From Gammaproteobacteria bacterium (GTDB lineage: Bacteria; Pseudomonadota; Gammaproteobacteria; Eutrophobiales; Eutrophobiaceae): a stretch of 64,000 nucleotides of DNA. The position numbers were made by a program, and so were the translations under genes. Numbering within the stretch: position 1 is the first letter of the stretch; each line of letters begins with the position of its first letter. The notes beneath the pieces are model-generated. The model was not told where the DNA came from. It ran no database searches and saw only the letters and a list, made by a program, of their open reading frames with translations. Shown here piece after piece: positions 25,254 through 34,641 of this stretch. The stretch covers positions 315,001-379,000 of the forward strand of contig WLWS01000005.1 in the NCBI GenBank assembly GCA_012103475.1. The letters are read 5' to 3'.

Positions 25254-26993
25254 CTATCGATTCGGTGCGCTCATTTCTCGTCGTAACCTGCCCAGAGAAT
25301 CAGCTGTCTGACTAAGGGCACCCGACCACTGTTCGCCATCGTCTACCACTATTGGTTTTAAAAGAATAACGAGTTCACTTTTAACTGAAGATCGTTTCCT
25401 GTGTTTAAACAGATTACCAACGAAGGGAATATCGCTGACTCCCGGTGCGCCGGCGTCGGCGTCATTTATCATGTCCTGCATAAGCCCACCCAACACAATA
25501 ACCTGTCCGCTTTTCGCTCTGACAATACTGTCTGATTCTCTGACCGTACTAAGGGCCAGTGGTATCTGCTGTGTGACATTGCCTATAACGACGGTTTTCT
25601 GTTGATCCAGAACTTCACTGACTGTGGGATGAATATGCAGAGTCACCTGACCTTCTCCACTGATCTGTGGAGTAACATCCAGTGCAATTCCGGAGAAAAA
25701 CGGAGTCAGCGTAATATCAGGGTTCACATTTGTATTGGCGCCGGATATGGTCTGGGTGCTGGAAATGTCAGTGACAAAAAACTCATCTGTACCGACTTTG
25801 ATGACTGCTTTCTGATTATTCATTGTTGCTACCCGGGGGCTCGACAGAACCTGAACGTTGCCTTGTGTTTTTAACAACTCGATGAAGCTGGTAAAATCGC
25901 CGAGGTTAAGCGCCAGAGTGAATACCCCCCCGAACGCAGAGCTAAGTGCACCGTCTATTGGTACTGCGGTATCAAATAAGGGGTTAAGAGAACCGGAGCT
26001 ACCTGCGATATCACTGGCACCGGATTCATTTACCAGGACAGTTCCACCACCAACTGTCGAGGCGGTTATCGAGTTGTTACCGGGCGTACTCAAAGCCGAC
26101 CAGTTAATACCCGACTGAAAGCCATCGTTCAATCTGACTTCGATTATCTTTGCCTCGAGAATAACTTGTCGCTGGACAATAAGTTGTGTGGCAATTAAAA
26201 AAGACTCTACTTCGCGCAGTTCGTTTGGCAGAGCTCGCACAACGACAACTCCGGATTGCGGGTTGATGACGACACTTCTGCCTTCGCCTGCACCAACAAT
26301 CGCGTCAACCGAAGCCTGCAGTTCCTGCCAGAAGGAGGTTTCCGGTTGTTCTGTAACTATTTCTGTTCCGATTACCCCGCTACGGTTCGATGAGTTGTTA
26401 TTGTTTCTGCTGTTGTTTCCGTTATTGTTGTTTGAGCTGTTACCAGAACTATTATCGGTCAACGACCCCGAACTCACCAATGTCTTTGAACTACCTCGAC
26501 GAATAACGTTAAGATAATTCACCTGATAAATACGTGCCTGTAATCGCGCCGGCAATACGTTGAAACCATATCGGGTACTGACAAATTCGAAACCGTATAC
26601 TTCTCTGGCCGCTTCCATTACCTCAGGCACCGTTACATTGCGTAGATTGAGAGTAATAGTGCCGCTGACCTCCGGATGCACCACCATGTTGTAAGTGGTG
26701 CCGTCAACCAGACTCATAAAAAACTGATCGGCCGGCACACTGTTAACTGATATATCAAATTTCTGTTCATCTTCTACATCAGGCACTTCTGAACTACTCA
26801 GTTCGATTGTTGGTATCAGAGCACTGGAGACATTCGCCGGAATGCTGTTTTGCGTGTCATTATTGTCCATCGATTGCTTAACTACCTGCTCCATTTCCTC
26901 TATAACCGTTTGTCTCGACTCCTGAGTCTGACAGGACGTCACCAGCATAATAGTAAGCAGTAAACAGATTGATTTTTCTAATATTGAATACAT
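25254..26993 (-). CDS. mshL: MSHA outer-membrane secretin MshL
   Basis: Forms the outer-membrane channel for the pilus. The 579-residue lipoprotein precursor has a lipobox (MLVTSC near residues 16-21), N-terminal STN and N1 domains (about 85-300) and the secretin core (about 330-560, with VQVLSSPRVATMNNQKAVIKVG and the C-terminal VPFVGNLFKHRKR). Unusual is an Asn/Ser-rich linker at about residues 181-208 inserted between the periplasmic domains. It lies 28 bases upstream of mshM and 5 bases after mshK. Confidence 0.92.
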   Translation of the reverse strand: MYSILEKSICLLLTIMLVTSCQTQESRQTVIEEMEQVVKQSMDNNDTQNSIPANVSSALIPTIELSSSEVPDVEDEQKFDISVNSVPADQFFMSLVDGTTYNMVVHPEVSGTITLNLRNVTVPEVMEAAREVYGFEFVSTRYGFNVLPARLQARIYQVNYLNVIRRGSSKTLVSSGSLTDNSSGNSSNNNNGNNSRNNNNSSNRSGVIGTEIVTEQPETSFWQELQASVDAIVGAGEGRSVVINPQSGVVVVRALPNELREVESFLIATQLIVQRQVILEAKIIEVRLNDGFQSGINWSALSTPGNNSITASTVGGGTVLVNESGASDIAGSSGSLNPLFDTAVPIDGALSSAFGGVFTLALNLGDFTSFIELLKTQGNVQVLSSPRVATMNNQKAVIKVGTDEFFVTDISSTQTISGANTNVNPDITLTPFFSGIALDVTPQISGEGQVTLHIHPTVSEVLDQQKTVVIGNVTQQIPLALSTVRESDSIVRAKSGQVIVLGGLMQDMINDADAGAPGVSDIPFVGNLFKHRKRSSVKSELVILLKPIVVDDGEQWSGALSQTADSLGRLRREMSAPNR

Positions 26994-26998
26994 TGGCT

Positions 26999-27367
26999 TT
27001 ACTCTATTGAGACCACGGTTTTATATTGTTTGTCTATACTTTGTGCGTACAGCGGAATGGTTAGTAGCTTTCTTTCATAATCGAGCACGATCTCGAATGA
27101 TTTAATCTCACTGACTCTGGCCGCACCAATTTCATCCCCGACTCTGACCAGCTTGCCATTGACGATTGCGCTTCTGTCAGTTTCGGATATTCGAATCGCC
27201 CTGACATTAAATTCAGCTCGCTGTTTTGGAACCAGAGCAGTCGATATAAAGGATGAAGAAAAATTTGCCGGTCGGGTCGGATCCGGTAACGTCGCTGTCT
27301 CCGCGATAACCATTTCTACGCCAGCAATATTCGTCAGCAGTAGAAAAATTATTAGTCTTTTCAGCAT
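26999..27367 (-). CDS. mshK: MSHA biogenesis protein MshK
   Basis: A 122-residue exported protein with an N-terminal signal segment (about 1-22) and a PilP/GspC-like beta domain; DPTRP at about 29-33 and the IRISETDRSAIVNGKLVRVGDEIG stretch (positions about 57-80) are the family's recognisable parts. It probably connects the MshIJ inner-membrane assembly to the secretin. It sits between mshJ and mshL with gaps of 3 and 5 bases. Confidence 0.83.
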   Translation of the reverse strand: MLKRLIIFLLLTNIAGVEMVIAETATLPDPTRPANFSSSFISTALVPKQRAEFNVRAIRISETDRSAIVNGKLVRVGDEIGAARVSEIKSFEIVLDYERKLLTIPLYAQSIDKQYKTVVSIE

Positions 27368-27370
27368 AAT

Positions 27371-28069
27371 TCAAACACCGATCCAGTTTTTGTCCAGACT
27401 CAGGGTATACACTGTTATGCCAATGCTGGAATTCGGGTAATCATTTACCTTTAAGTCAAGACTCTCCCAGAAAAAGCCCCACTCAAGATTTTCGAGTTCC
27501 CGTATGTATTCAAGTGTACTCAGATAATCACCCTGAAATTCAATCCGCAAACCATGTTTATAGGCATTATCTATGAGACCCTCCGGTTTATTTGCATTAG
27601 CACTGGCTGGCTCCGGACTGACTCCGGTGTCGACAGCTGCTGTGTTAACAACAGGCTGACTGCCCAGACCGTGCACTTTCTGTAACTGCAGACCTTTGAT
27701 TTTAACCAGTACTGTCTCAAGCATAAGTGCCATTTCCTGAGGAGGAATCAAAGCACTTGCCGTTTCTCGTAACTGTTGTTCAATACCAGTCAGCTCTGTC
27801 TTTAACGCCTGCAGTCTGGATTTATTTTCCTTGTTAGGATCATGCTTTCCAGTGCTGACTATATTCTCAATTTGCGCATTCAGTTTTTCCACTTCGCCAC
27901 GAGATTGCTGTAGTTGCTGAGCACTTCGTTTCTCGGTCAGACGCAAGGGCTGCATTAAAATGCTGTCCCAGACGAAGTAAATAACTATGAGTGAGCAAAA
28001 CAAAATTGCTCCTCTCTCCCGTAGACTGAGAGCATCGATTTTTTCTGCCCATTGCTTGATTTTATTCAT
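27371..28069 (-). CDS. mshJ: MSHA biogenesis protein MshJ (PilO/GspM-like)
   Basis: A 232-residue bitopic inner-membrane protein: short cytosolic N-terminus, membrane helix at about 19-40, coiled coil (about 42-105), then a small periplasmic alpha/beta domain. This is the PilO layout and matches MshJ by position after the PilN-like gene. It abuts mshI2 with no gap between stop and start. Confidence 0.84.
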   Translation of the reverse strand: MNKIKQWAEKIDALSLRERGAILFCSLIVIYFVWDSILMQPLRLTEKRSAQQLQQSRGEVEKLNAQIENIVSTGKHDPNKENKSRLQALKTELTGIEQQLRETASALIPPQEMALMLETVLVKIKGLQLQKVHGLGSQPVVNTAAVDTGVSPEPASANANKPEGLIDNAYKHGLRIEFQGDYLSTLEYIRELENLEWGFFWESLDLKVNDYPNSSIGITVYTLSLDKNWIGV

Positions 28070-28672
28070 CTATAAGCGCTCCGCCCGGGTGCTTACCTGG
28101 AAATCGAGGCTGGCTGGATCATCAAGTGAGCGATTCAACTGCAAAACATTAAAAGACAGATTGGAAAATGAGCTTTCATCAGCTAGTTGCTGAATATAGA
28201 CCGGTACTAATTCCGACGAGTAAGTCTTCCCGGCAAAACCAAGCGATCTGCCGCCATCTGTTATTGATACGCTGGTTAACCAGGTACCGTCCACATGTTT
28301 GCGTGCGAGTGATTCAAGTAAAGTGGAAAAAGCTTTTTTGTTTTCCAGCGAATGATGCGTCAGTGCCCTGCTTATCGCATTGCGCTGTTCCAGTTCACGG
28401 TCGAGGCGGGCTATTTCGGTTTCCAGTAAGCGGCTTTTTGCTTGCACAGGATATTGACTAGAGAGTTTATCAATATCGCCAACCAGTTTTTTACTTTGTT
28501 GTTCTGTAGCCGCTAATTCCTTATACAGAGCATCAACTTCGTACCACTTATAGGCGTAACTGACGACAAATATAAACAGAAAAAGCCCGACAAGAACACT
28601 AATCTGACTGGCGGAAAGCGGTAGTTTCTGGGGTCGGAAAATATCCTGATACAGGTTGATTTGTTGCTTCAT
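28070..28672 (-). CDS. mshI2: MSHA biogenesis protein MshI2 (PilN-like)
   Basis: A 200-residue bitopic protein. The start at ATG 28670-28672 (MKQQINLYQDIFRP) carries the PilN motif INLY with which PilN binds its PilM-like partner; residues encoded further upstream are not conserved. A membrane helix at about 27-45 and a coiled coil (about 55-105) precede the periplasmic domain. The start overlaps the stop of mshI as ATGA. Confidence 0.86.
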   Translation of the reverse strand: MKQQINLYQDIFRPQKLPLSASQISVLVGLFLFIFVVSYAYKWYEVDALYKELAATEQQSKKLVGDIDKLSSQYPVQAKSRLLETEIARLDRELEQRNAISRALTHHSLENKKAFSTLLESLARKHVDGTWLTSVSITDGGRSLGFAGKTYSSELVPVYIQQLADESSFSNLSFNVLQLNRSLDDPASLDFQVSTRAERL

Positions 28673-29702
28673 TGGCGAACATCCTCGCTTCTGAGAGCAG
28701 CGCCGATCGCGAGTAAACACTGCGACTGCATCTGACTATCAAGCTCAAGCTCTGAGTCGATGAGACTCTGAATATCGAGTATTCTCGTTGGTATGTCTAA
28801 CTGCCCGGAAATATATTCAGCAACGCCCGGAAGTTCCTGGCTTAAGGGTGTGATGACAAGACTGGAAATTTGAGGCATGGCAAAGTGGCTTTCGTAATAG
28901 TCGAGCGAACGCTGAATCTCAACTATCACGGTATCCAGCCAATCTTCTATCAGATCCTGATCAGTACTGTGCATTAGCGTGGCCGGCAAAGCACTTACAC
29001 CGCTGGCAAGCCGGCGTGAAAGGTAAAGTGTCTGTTGTCGGGTAATCGTTATAAGACCGGTATCATGGCCTATATATACCAGAGCAACGCCCCCACATCC
29101 TCTGGCAACATGGCCGCAATATTTCTCAGAGCCAGTTCCGGGATGTCGATCACTTCGAGGTTCAAACCCGCTTCCTGTAATAAATCAATACGTTTCTTGA
29201 CGTCAGCAGCTTTAGCAACCACAGCGTAAAGCATTGCATCTCTTCTACCGGTTTTGGTATCCGGTACTTCGAATACATCAATAACCGCATCGTCCACACT
29301 AAAATCAATCAGATCTTTAATACGCCAGCGAACCGCCGCGCGCATTTCATCAGCTTGTACATCAGGAGCTTCGACCATCAATAAACTATAATCAGCGAGC
29401 TCGATAAGACTGATACATAATGTATGCTCGAGTCTCGCCTGTTTGACGAGCTTTTCGAGCCCTGCTTTTCCCGCTTCCTGGTCATCGCTTTGGTGGAAAT
29501 CGCAAAACTCCAATGTCGGAGGCAAGTCAGTTGTCCGTCGTATCTTGGCCACAGCCGTACCTTCTCCTTCAAGGCAGACAGCGGCTAGCGTATTCGGCTG
29601 CATCTTTTTCTTTCCAAATGCCAACAATTCAAATTCTCCGGACAAACTTTCAATGCCGGTCGATACCGACTGGTTTGGGCCAGCGCCAAACTTAAGCGAC
29701 AC
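28669..29702 (-). pseudogene. mshI: MSHA biogenesis protein MshI (PilM-like), frameshifted
   Basis: Cytoplasmic actin-like PilM homologue, split in two frames. The first part (29702 down to the TAG at 29070-29072) encodes the N-terminal two thirds and reads normally until PELALRNIAAMLPED. Adding one G to the run of five at 29090-29094 restores VGGVALVYIGHDTGLITIT.., which joins smoothly to the second part ending at 28669 (LYLSRRL, SIVITPL-type strands). The complete protein would be about 344 residues, normal for MshI. GTG start at 29700-29702 follows GGGGAA. It could be a real frameshift, slippage control or a base-call error in the short homopolymer. Confidence 0.8.
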
Positions 29703-29734
29703 TTCCCCAAGATTAATATTGATAACTGACTTAA

Positions 29735-29762
29735 GTTTTCCAGCCTAACTATCTAATGTCAA
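29735..29762 (-). promoter_or_regulatory. Possible promoter for the mshI-mshP operon
   Basis: A perfect -35 hexamer TTGACA (minus strand, 29757-29762) precedes a weak -10 (AAAACT, 3 of 6) at 17 bases, about 35 bases before the mshI GTG start. The preceding 150 bases are AT-rich. It would separate the biogenesis genes from mshQ transcriptionally; support is limited to the -35 match. Confidence 0.3.
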
Positions 29763-29914
29763 TGTATTTTCTAGAAAACAGATTGATTAAAGAAAGAAGA
29801 AAGATCGAATTAGAGAATAAAATCGTGGGGTAAAAACAACAATAAACTGAGGTAGTTAGGGTTAGAAGAACTTCTGATGCTTAAGATAATTATAATAACT
29901 ATTTGATTATATTA

Positions 29915-32900
29915 CTAATTCCATGGTTCTCTTGAATAAATAAATTCCCTTGGCCCATTAAAAAGGCCGAAGCTGGCGCGACCTTCAGGATCGTTATCGT
30001 GCACCCCATCTTCATCCCAGTCGAAATACAACCACTCCAGATCGACACCACTAGCGTTGCTTAAATCTACACTGGTCTCCGCGTAACCGGCGCAGGCCTC
30101 GGCCGGAGAGGCGATACTGAAGGACAAATCGCCTAGACCACTGTCGAGAGGATTGTTTGTCAAAGTAGCTGTGGCAAGCCCGGTTCCGAGACAAACTGCA
30201 GCATTGGTGATATCGACACTATCCGTGCCCACAGCGATCTCACTTGTCAGACTCAGATCGGTGGCGGCAATTGCTGAACAATCGTCATCAACATTCACGA
30301 TAAAGCTGGTGCCATCATAATATTCACTTTGCAAAGGCAGGCCCAACGCCAGTAACTCAGAGCCAAAATTGTCACCAATCGCCAGTCGTCCCCAACGTTG
30401 CTCCGGGTTAGCAAAAGAAATGGGGTTGAATAATTGCGTACCATTTGCGCCATCAGCATCGCTGACAGAAAAATCAAGTGATACATCCGGACTGAAAGCC
30501 GCAACGGGTCCGAAAGGAGCCGCATCCCTGTCGGTATAGCTAAAGGGGCCATCCAGAGTAAACTGAATCACCCCGTTTGTGCCGCTACCTGAAGTAGGCA
30601 GGTAATCCGCGGCAGCACTATCCAGAGTAACTTCGGGACCTGGCTCACCACTACTGCTGTAGGTCAGAGAAATATCTGTCGAGAGGTCAAGCCGCCAGAA
30701 ATTTTCAACACCACCGAAATCATGATAATTCTGTAAGGTCGCCGCCGGAAAAGTCACACCATTAGCATAAGCTCTGGCGGTAAGTTGCGGAGGACTGACG
30801 AAATCGAATGGCTGGTCAACATATGTAAACGAGGTTTTAGGCAACACGACTGAGCAGGCCGCAGACAAACTTGGCGCCGTGTCCACGCTGAATTCAAAAT
30901 GATCAGCATCAAAACGCCCGACCACTTCGCTGCGACGGGCAAGACCATTGGCAATGGTAAAATCAATGCCGAGTGTCAGATAATTAGTCACCAGCGGATC
31001 CAGTGTAATGCTACCTACCTCCATATATTGCAAATCGCTAATCTGAACCATGCCGGTACCGGCGTACTCGGCAAGTGCAACGGTCGAATTATTCAAAGTA
31101 CCTGTTACCGAAGCCACAGCAAGCGGGCTGTTCTTATTCACAGTAAAGCTGGTATCCCAGGCAAATGCAGGTGTAAGTCCGTTGTCACTGATGATATTAC
31201 TCCCGTCCGCTATACCGTCGGCCGCCGTGCCACCGCCTGATCCGTCATCGTCAGCAGCCGAATACAGATAAGCACCGACTGTGGCAAAGAAAGACGTTCC
31301 CGCGCTTACAAAAACACCGTCACCCGGAGCACTACCATTGGGGTTCGAGGCAGGCAAAGTGCCATCATCATCGAAATCTGACAAAGCGATGCCAAAGGGT
31401 CTGACCGTGACGGGGTCCGCAGCACCAGTGCTACCATCGATATTGACCTCGGCAAAGGCATTGGAATCATCACGAATAAAAATTTCAAAATCGCCAACAT
31501 CAGTGGTGGTCAATGTAAAATCTGCCTCTCCCGGAGTGCTATTGAAATCCAGCTGCAGGTTGTCACCGGCCGGCGCGGCGTTATTGCCCAGCGAGGCTGT
31601 TTGTTCCAGCATTGTTGGTAACACACCCGAGGGATCATTGCCTGTTCTGACAATCCAGGCCTTCAGATCCTGACTGACATTATTGTAGGTCGTTGCTACG
31701 CCACATTCCGCGGAAGGGCCACTGTCTCGACGCAACATCTGCACATGAAAAGAGTGATTGCGACCTGCGACCACCTCAAGACTGCCCGTAGGGCCGATAC
31801 AGGAGCTACCGGTGCAGGTATTCGGTGTTATTTCGAACACATTGTCAGCGAAATTCACATTACCAGAAGTTCCAAAAGATGTGCCCACCAGAGTGTCTTC
31901 AGCGCTGACTGTAATATCTTCTTCATGCTCGTTTCTCAGAAATAATCCGATGATGCCACCGTCTGCCGGCCCTGCAAATTGATAAGCGGCAGCGCCGTCA
32001 TCGTCGTCGGGCGTATCACTTACTGTATTAAAAGCTGGATTTGTCGCACTCAGTGTGCTGGTATGATCCAGCTCTGACCAGTTACCAAAACCATTTTCAG
32101 TGTTGAGCGTGGCAATCCCGTTGTAAAAAGGCACGCGAATATCTGAAGCATCGACGGCCTCAATTGTGACTTCTGTTGACGTGCAGGTACTGGCCGTGGT
32201 GGATACGGTCACATTAAAATGGTGAAAAACCAGATTACTGCAACTGGTCAAGGGGAAATTATCTGTGCTGTTACCAGCTGCGGGAATGGGAAATGCAGCA
32301 TCGCAGATTCCATCCGCTGGCGCGATATCGACACAGGTTTCCGAAAACCCCGCCCCGCCACTGTCCGTACCCCAGAAATTACCTCTTGAACCAACATCAA
32401 ACAGATTGGAAGGCAAAGGTCCGGTTGTTTCATCATCACGGGCATTGACGCCGGAGCTGGTAAAAAAACAGTTTTCGTATACCCGGTTATTGTCATTATC
32501 GGCAGTGCCATTTTGTAAAATTCTTAAACCAAAATTCGCATTACCGATAAAGATATTGTCGTGAATAAGGTTATTTCTGGCTTCATCGGTCGTATTGTTG
32601 TTATTGGTAAGCAGGGCTATTCCGCGATTTCCGTTATTACTGATGGTGCTGTCAAAAATTTCGTTCTGCCTGGACCGGTTTATCTGTATGCCATCGCCAG
32701 TGCTGTTATCGATAACAAGATTCGATAGCTGCGCCCTTCGACTTCGAAACAGACTGAGTCCGATGCTGCCCGAATTACTGATATCGATGTCATCCATAAC
32801 CATATTATTAGCGCTTCTGTTAACAAAAATGCCATCATCGCCCGTGTTGGTAATGGTAATGTTGTTGAAACTTACTGCAGCATTAGTATTGGTGTTGGTG

Positions 32901-34465
32901 GTGTTGTAATGGATTCCAAAATCAGGGGCATCGTTGATGGTGACATTGGTCAGATTCAATCGTCGATTAGTTATCGTTATAGCATCCGCGTTCACATTGC
33001 CTGCCAGATAGGTACCAATATTCGTTAAAGTGAGTGTATTAATATCTGCGTCATGTTGTGTAATTTGTACACCATGAATGCGCGTATTGTTGACGTCTAT
33101 GTTGTCGAGATCGGCGCGAGCATTTTCAATCCGTATTCCCGTATTATTAACATTACTTATATTGACTCCGTTGACAACGCCGTCATTACCACTCACCAGA
33201 AGACCTATACCATTGCTGTTGATAATGTCAGCTGCAGTCACACTGACGCCGGCTCCATCGAAACGCAAACCCACAGCTCCGCTTGTGTTAATGTCAATTA
33301 CGTTTGCCCTTGCTGCAGCAGCATCGATTCGCAGCCCTATTCCTGAACAGTTATCAAGATTCAGATTGCTGACAATCGAATTGGCTCCGTCTACTTCCAT
33401 ACATTCCCGATTAGCCGCATTGGTATCAACTTTAATATCATCGGCAAGCTGATCGGGGCTTCGCATCCATAAACCTTCGAGACCACAATTGCTTAAATCG
33501 TAATTTTCGAAATTAACAGTAACTCCATCGCCATCACCCTGATGCTCCGCACACTCGCTCGTAGTGGTATCTATCGTCAGATTATCAATAAGCGCGTCGT
33601 CTGCATTGTTAGTGCTACGGATACCCTCTCTACCGGCATTGTTAATCGTTATTGTGTTATTGACCGGATCATCCTGATTCAGTAAGGGAGCCAGACCATC
33701 GAGATAAATGCCCTGAAGTGTTGTCGTATTGACGACAGCATTATCTAACTTGGCATTGGCGCCATCGAGTCGGATACCCATATTGCTGCAATTCGCCACG
33801 CTTATGTCGTTGATGTTTACATCGGCGCCATCAATCTCTATACACTCTCGAGTGGTGAAACTCACCGCTGTCTGAGGTTTAGTTGCATCGGCACTATTGA
33901 TGGTTAAGCCCGTGCTGCCCGCATTAGCCAGTATCCCTTCACGAACTGTGGTCGCGATAGTGACATTACTGATAGTGACTCCAGTTGCATTAATAATCAG
34001 AATGCCGTTTCTACCAGTGTTCTGAATGTCTACATTGCTGATTGTCGCGTTAGCGGCACGAATCTCGATACCGTCGTTCGCGTTTCCACTCACGGCGGTG
34101 AGATGTTGGATGGTTATTCCAGTCTGACGTATGTCGAATATTTCTGCCCCACCACTCGGATTAACAGTGACATTAGCCGCAATACCCGTCGTTCCCTGTA
34201 TGGTAAGACCAGCATAATTGACATTGTTAAGTGCGCCTGCCTGTGCTGTATAGGCTCCAGCTCCGGGACAGACATCAATAGTATGCGGGCCACCACCTAC
34301 GTTTGCAGCACCCATCGCGGCTGCCAGAGTGGTAAAATTTCCACCTGACGCTGAGTGGTCGATACAGAAGAAACCAGCGCCGGTATTGTCTACGGCGAAG
34401 TTCAAGGCAAAGACATTTTGATTGAGAAAAAGAAAGAATAGAAAAAGGCCGCGCTTCAGCGTCAT
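29915..34465 (-). CDS. mshQ: MshQ-like protein with N-terminal right-handed beta-helix and DUF6701 C-terminus
   Basis: A 1516-residue exported protein, taken from ATG 34463-34465, which gives a signal peptide (MTLKRGLFLFFLFLNQNVFA); the frame is open to 34561. Residues about 85-690 are repeated short strands of the parallel beta-helix type (G-I-x-I/L, T-I-x-N-x-x-I patterns every 20-25 residues). From about 870 to the end it matches the MshQ/DUF6701 C-terminal region (ATYNNVSQDLKAWIV, RWGRLAIGDNFGSELLAL, EWLYFDWDEDG). Canonical MshQ carries a lectin-like domain instead and follows mshP; here the gene lies at the head of the locus. Likely a large pilus-associated adhesin or tip protein. Confidence 0.75.
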   Translation of the reverse strand: MTLKRGLFLFFLFLNQNVFALNFAVDNTGAGFFCIDHSASGGNFTTLAAAMGAANVGGGPHTIDVCPGAGAYTAQAGALNNVNYAGLTIQGTTGIAANVTVNPSGGAEIFDIRQTGITIQHLTAVSGNANDGIEIRAANATISNVDIQNTGRNGILIINATGVTISNVTIATTVREGILANAGSTGLTINSADATKPQTAVSFTTRECIEIDGADVNINDISVANCSNMGIRLDGANAKLDNAVVNTTTLQGIYLDGLAPLLNQDDPVNNTITINNAGREGIRSTNNADDALIDNLTIDTTTSECAEHQGDGDGVTVNFENYDLSNCGLEGLWMRSPDQLADDIKVDTNAANRECMEVDGANSIVSNLNLDNCSGIGLRIDAAAARANVIDINTSGAVGLRFDGAGVSVTAADIINSNGIGLLVSGNDGVVNGVNISNVNNTGIRIENARADLDNIDVNNTRIHGVQITQHDADINTLTLTNIGTYLAGNVNADAITITNRRLNLTNVTINDAPDFGIHYNTTNTNTNAAVSFNNITITNTGDDGIFVNRSANNMVMDDIDISNSGSIGLSLFRSRRAQLSNLVIDNSTGDGIQINRSRQNEIFDSTISNNGNRGIALLTNNNNTTDEARNNLIHDNIFIGNANFGLRILQNGTADNDNNRVYENCFFTSSGVNARDDETTGPLPSNLFDVGSRGNFWGTDSGGAGFSETCVDIAPADGICDAAFPIPAAGNSTDNFPLTSCSNLVFHHFNVTVSTTASTCTSTEVTIEAVDASDIRVPFYNGIATLNTENGFGNWSELDHTSTLSATNPAFNTVSDTPDDDDGAAAYQFAGPADGGIIGLFLRNEHEEDITVSAEDTLVGTSFGTSGNVNFADNVFEITPNTCTGSSCIGPTGSLEVVAGRNHSFHVQMLRRDSGPSAECGVATTYNNVSQDLKAWIVRTGNDPSGVLPTMLEQTASLGNNAAPAGDNLQLDFNSTPGEADFTLTTTDVGDFEIFIRDDSNAFAEVNIDGSTGAADPVTVRPFGIALSDFDDDGTLPASNPNGSAPGDGVFVSAGTSFFATVGAYLYSAADDDGSGGGTAADGIADGSNIISDNGLTPAFAWDTSFTVNKNSPLAVASVTGTLNNSTVALAEYAGTGMVQISDLQYMEVGSITLDPLVTNYLTLGIDFTIANGLARRSEVVGRFDADHFEFSVDTAPSLSAACSVVLPKTSFTYVDQPFDFVSPPQLTARAYANGVTFPAATLQNYHDFGGVENFWRLDLSTDISLTYSSSGEPGPEVTLDSAAADYLPTSGSGTNGVIQFTLDGPFSYTDRDAAPFGPVAAFSPDVSLDFSVSDADGANGTQLFNPISFANPEQRWGRLAIGDNFGSELLALGLPLQSEYYDGTSFIVNVDDDCSAIAATDLSLTSEIAVGTDSVDITNAAVCLGTGLATATLTNNPLDSGLGDLSFSIASPAEACAGYAETSVDLSNASGVDLEWLYFDWDEDGVHDNDPEGRASFGLFNGPREFIYSREPWN

Positions 34466-34641
34466 TTTTCTCAATTGCCTGAACTCGCCTAGTTTGCCTG
34501 TCACTATCATTACATCACGCCCTGTAAACAGTGTTAATGATAGTAGCTTTGCGAAAGACAATTAACCGCTAATTTGGTCGTTTCTGAGTCACTAGCGAAG
34601 GAAATCTTAATAAATTGTGATTCCCACCACAATCTGAGTCC

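Noticed and set aside
30295..34350. Several 60-130 residue open frames on both strands within mshQ
   Set aside because: All lie in other frames of one continuous 1516-codon gene and lack family features or ribosome sites.
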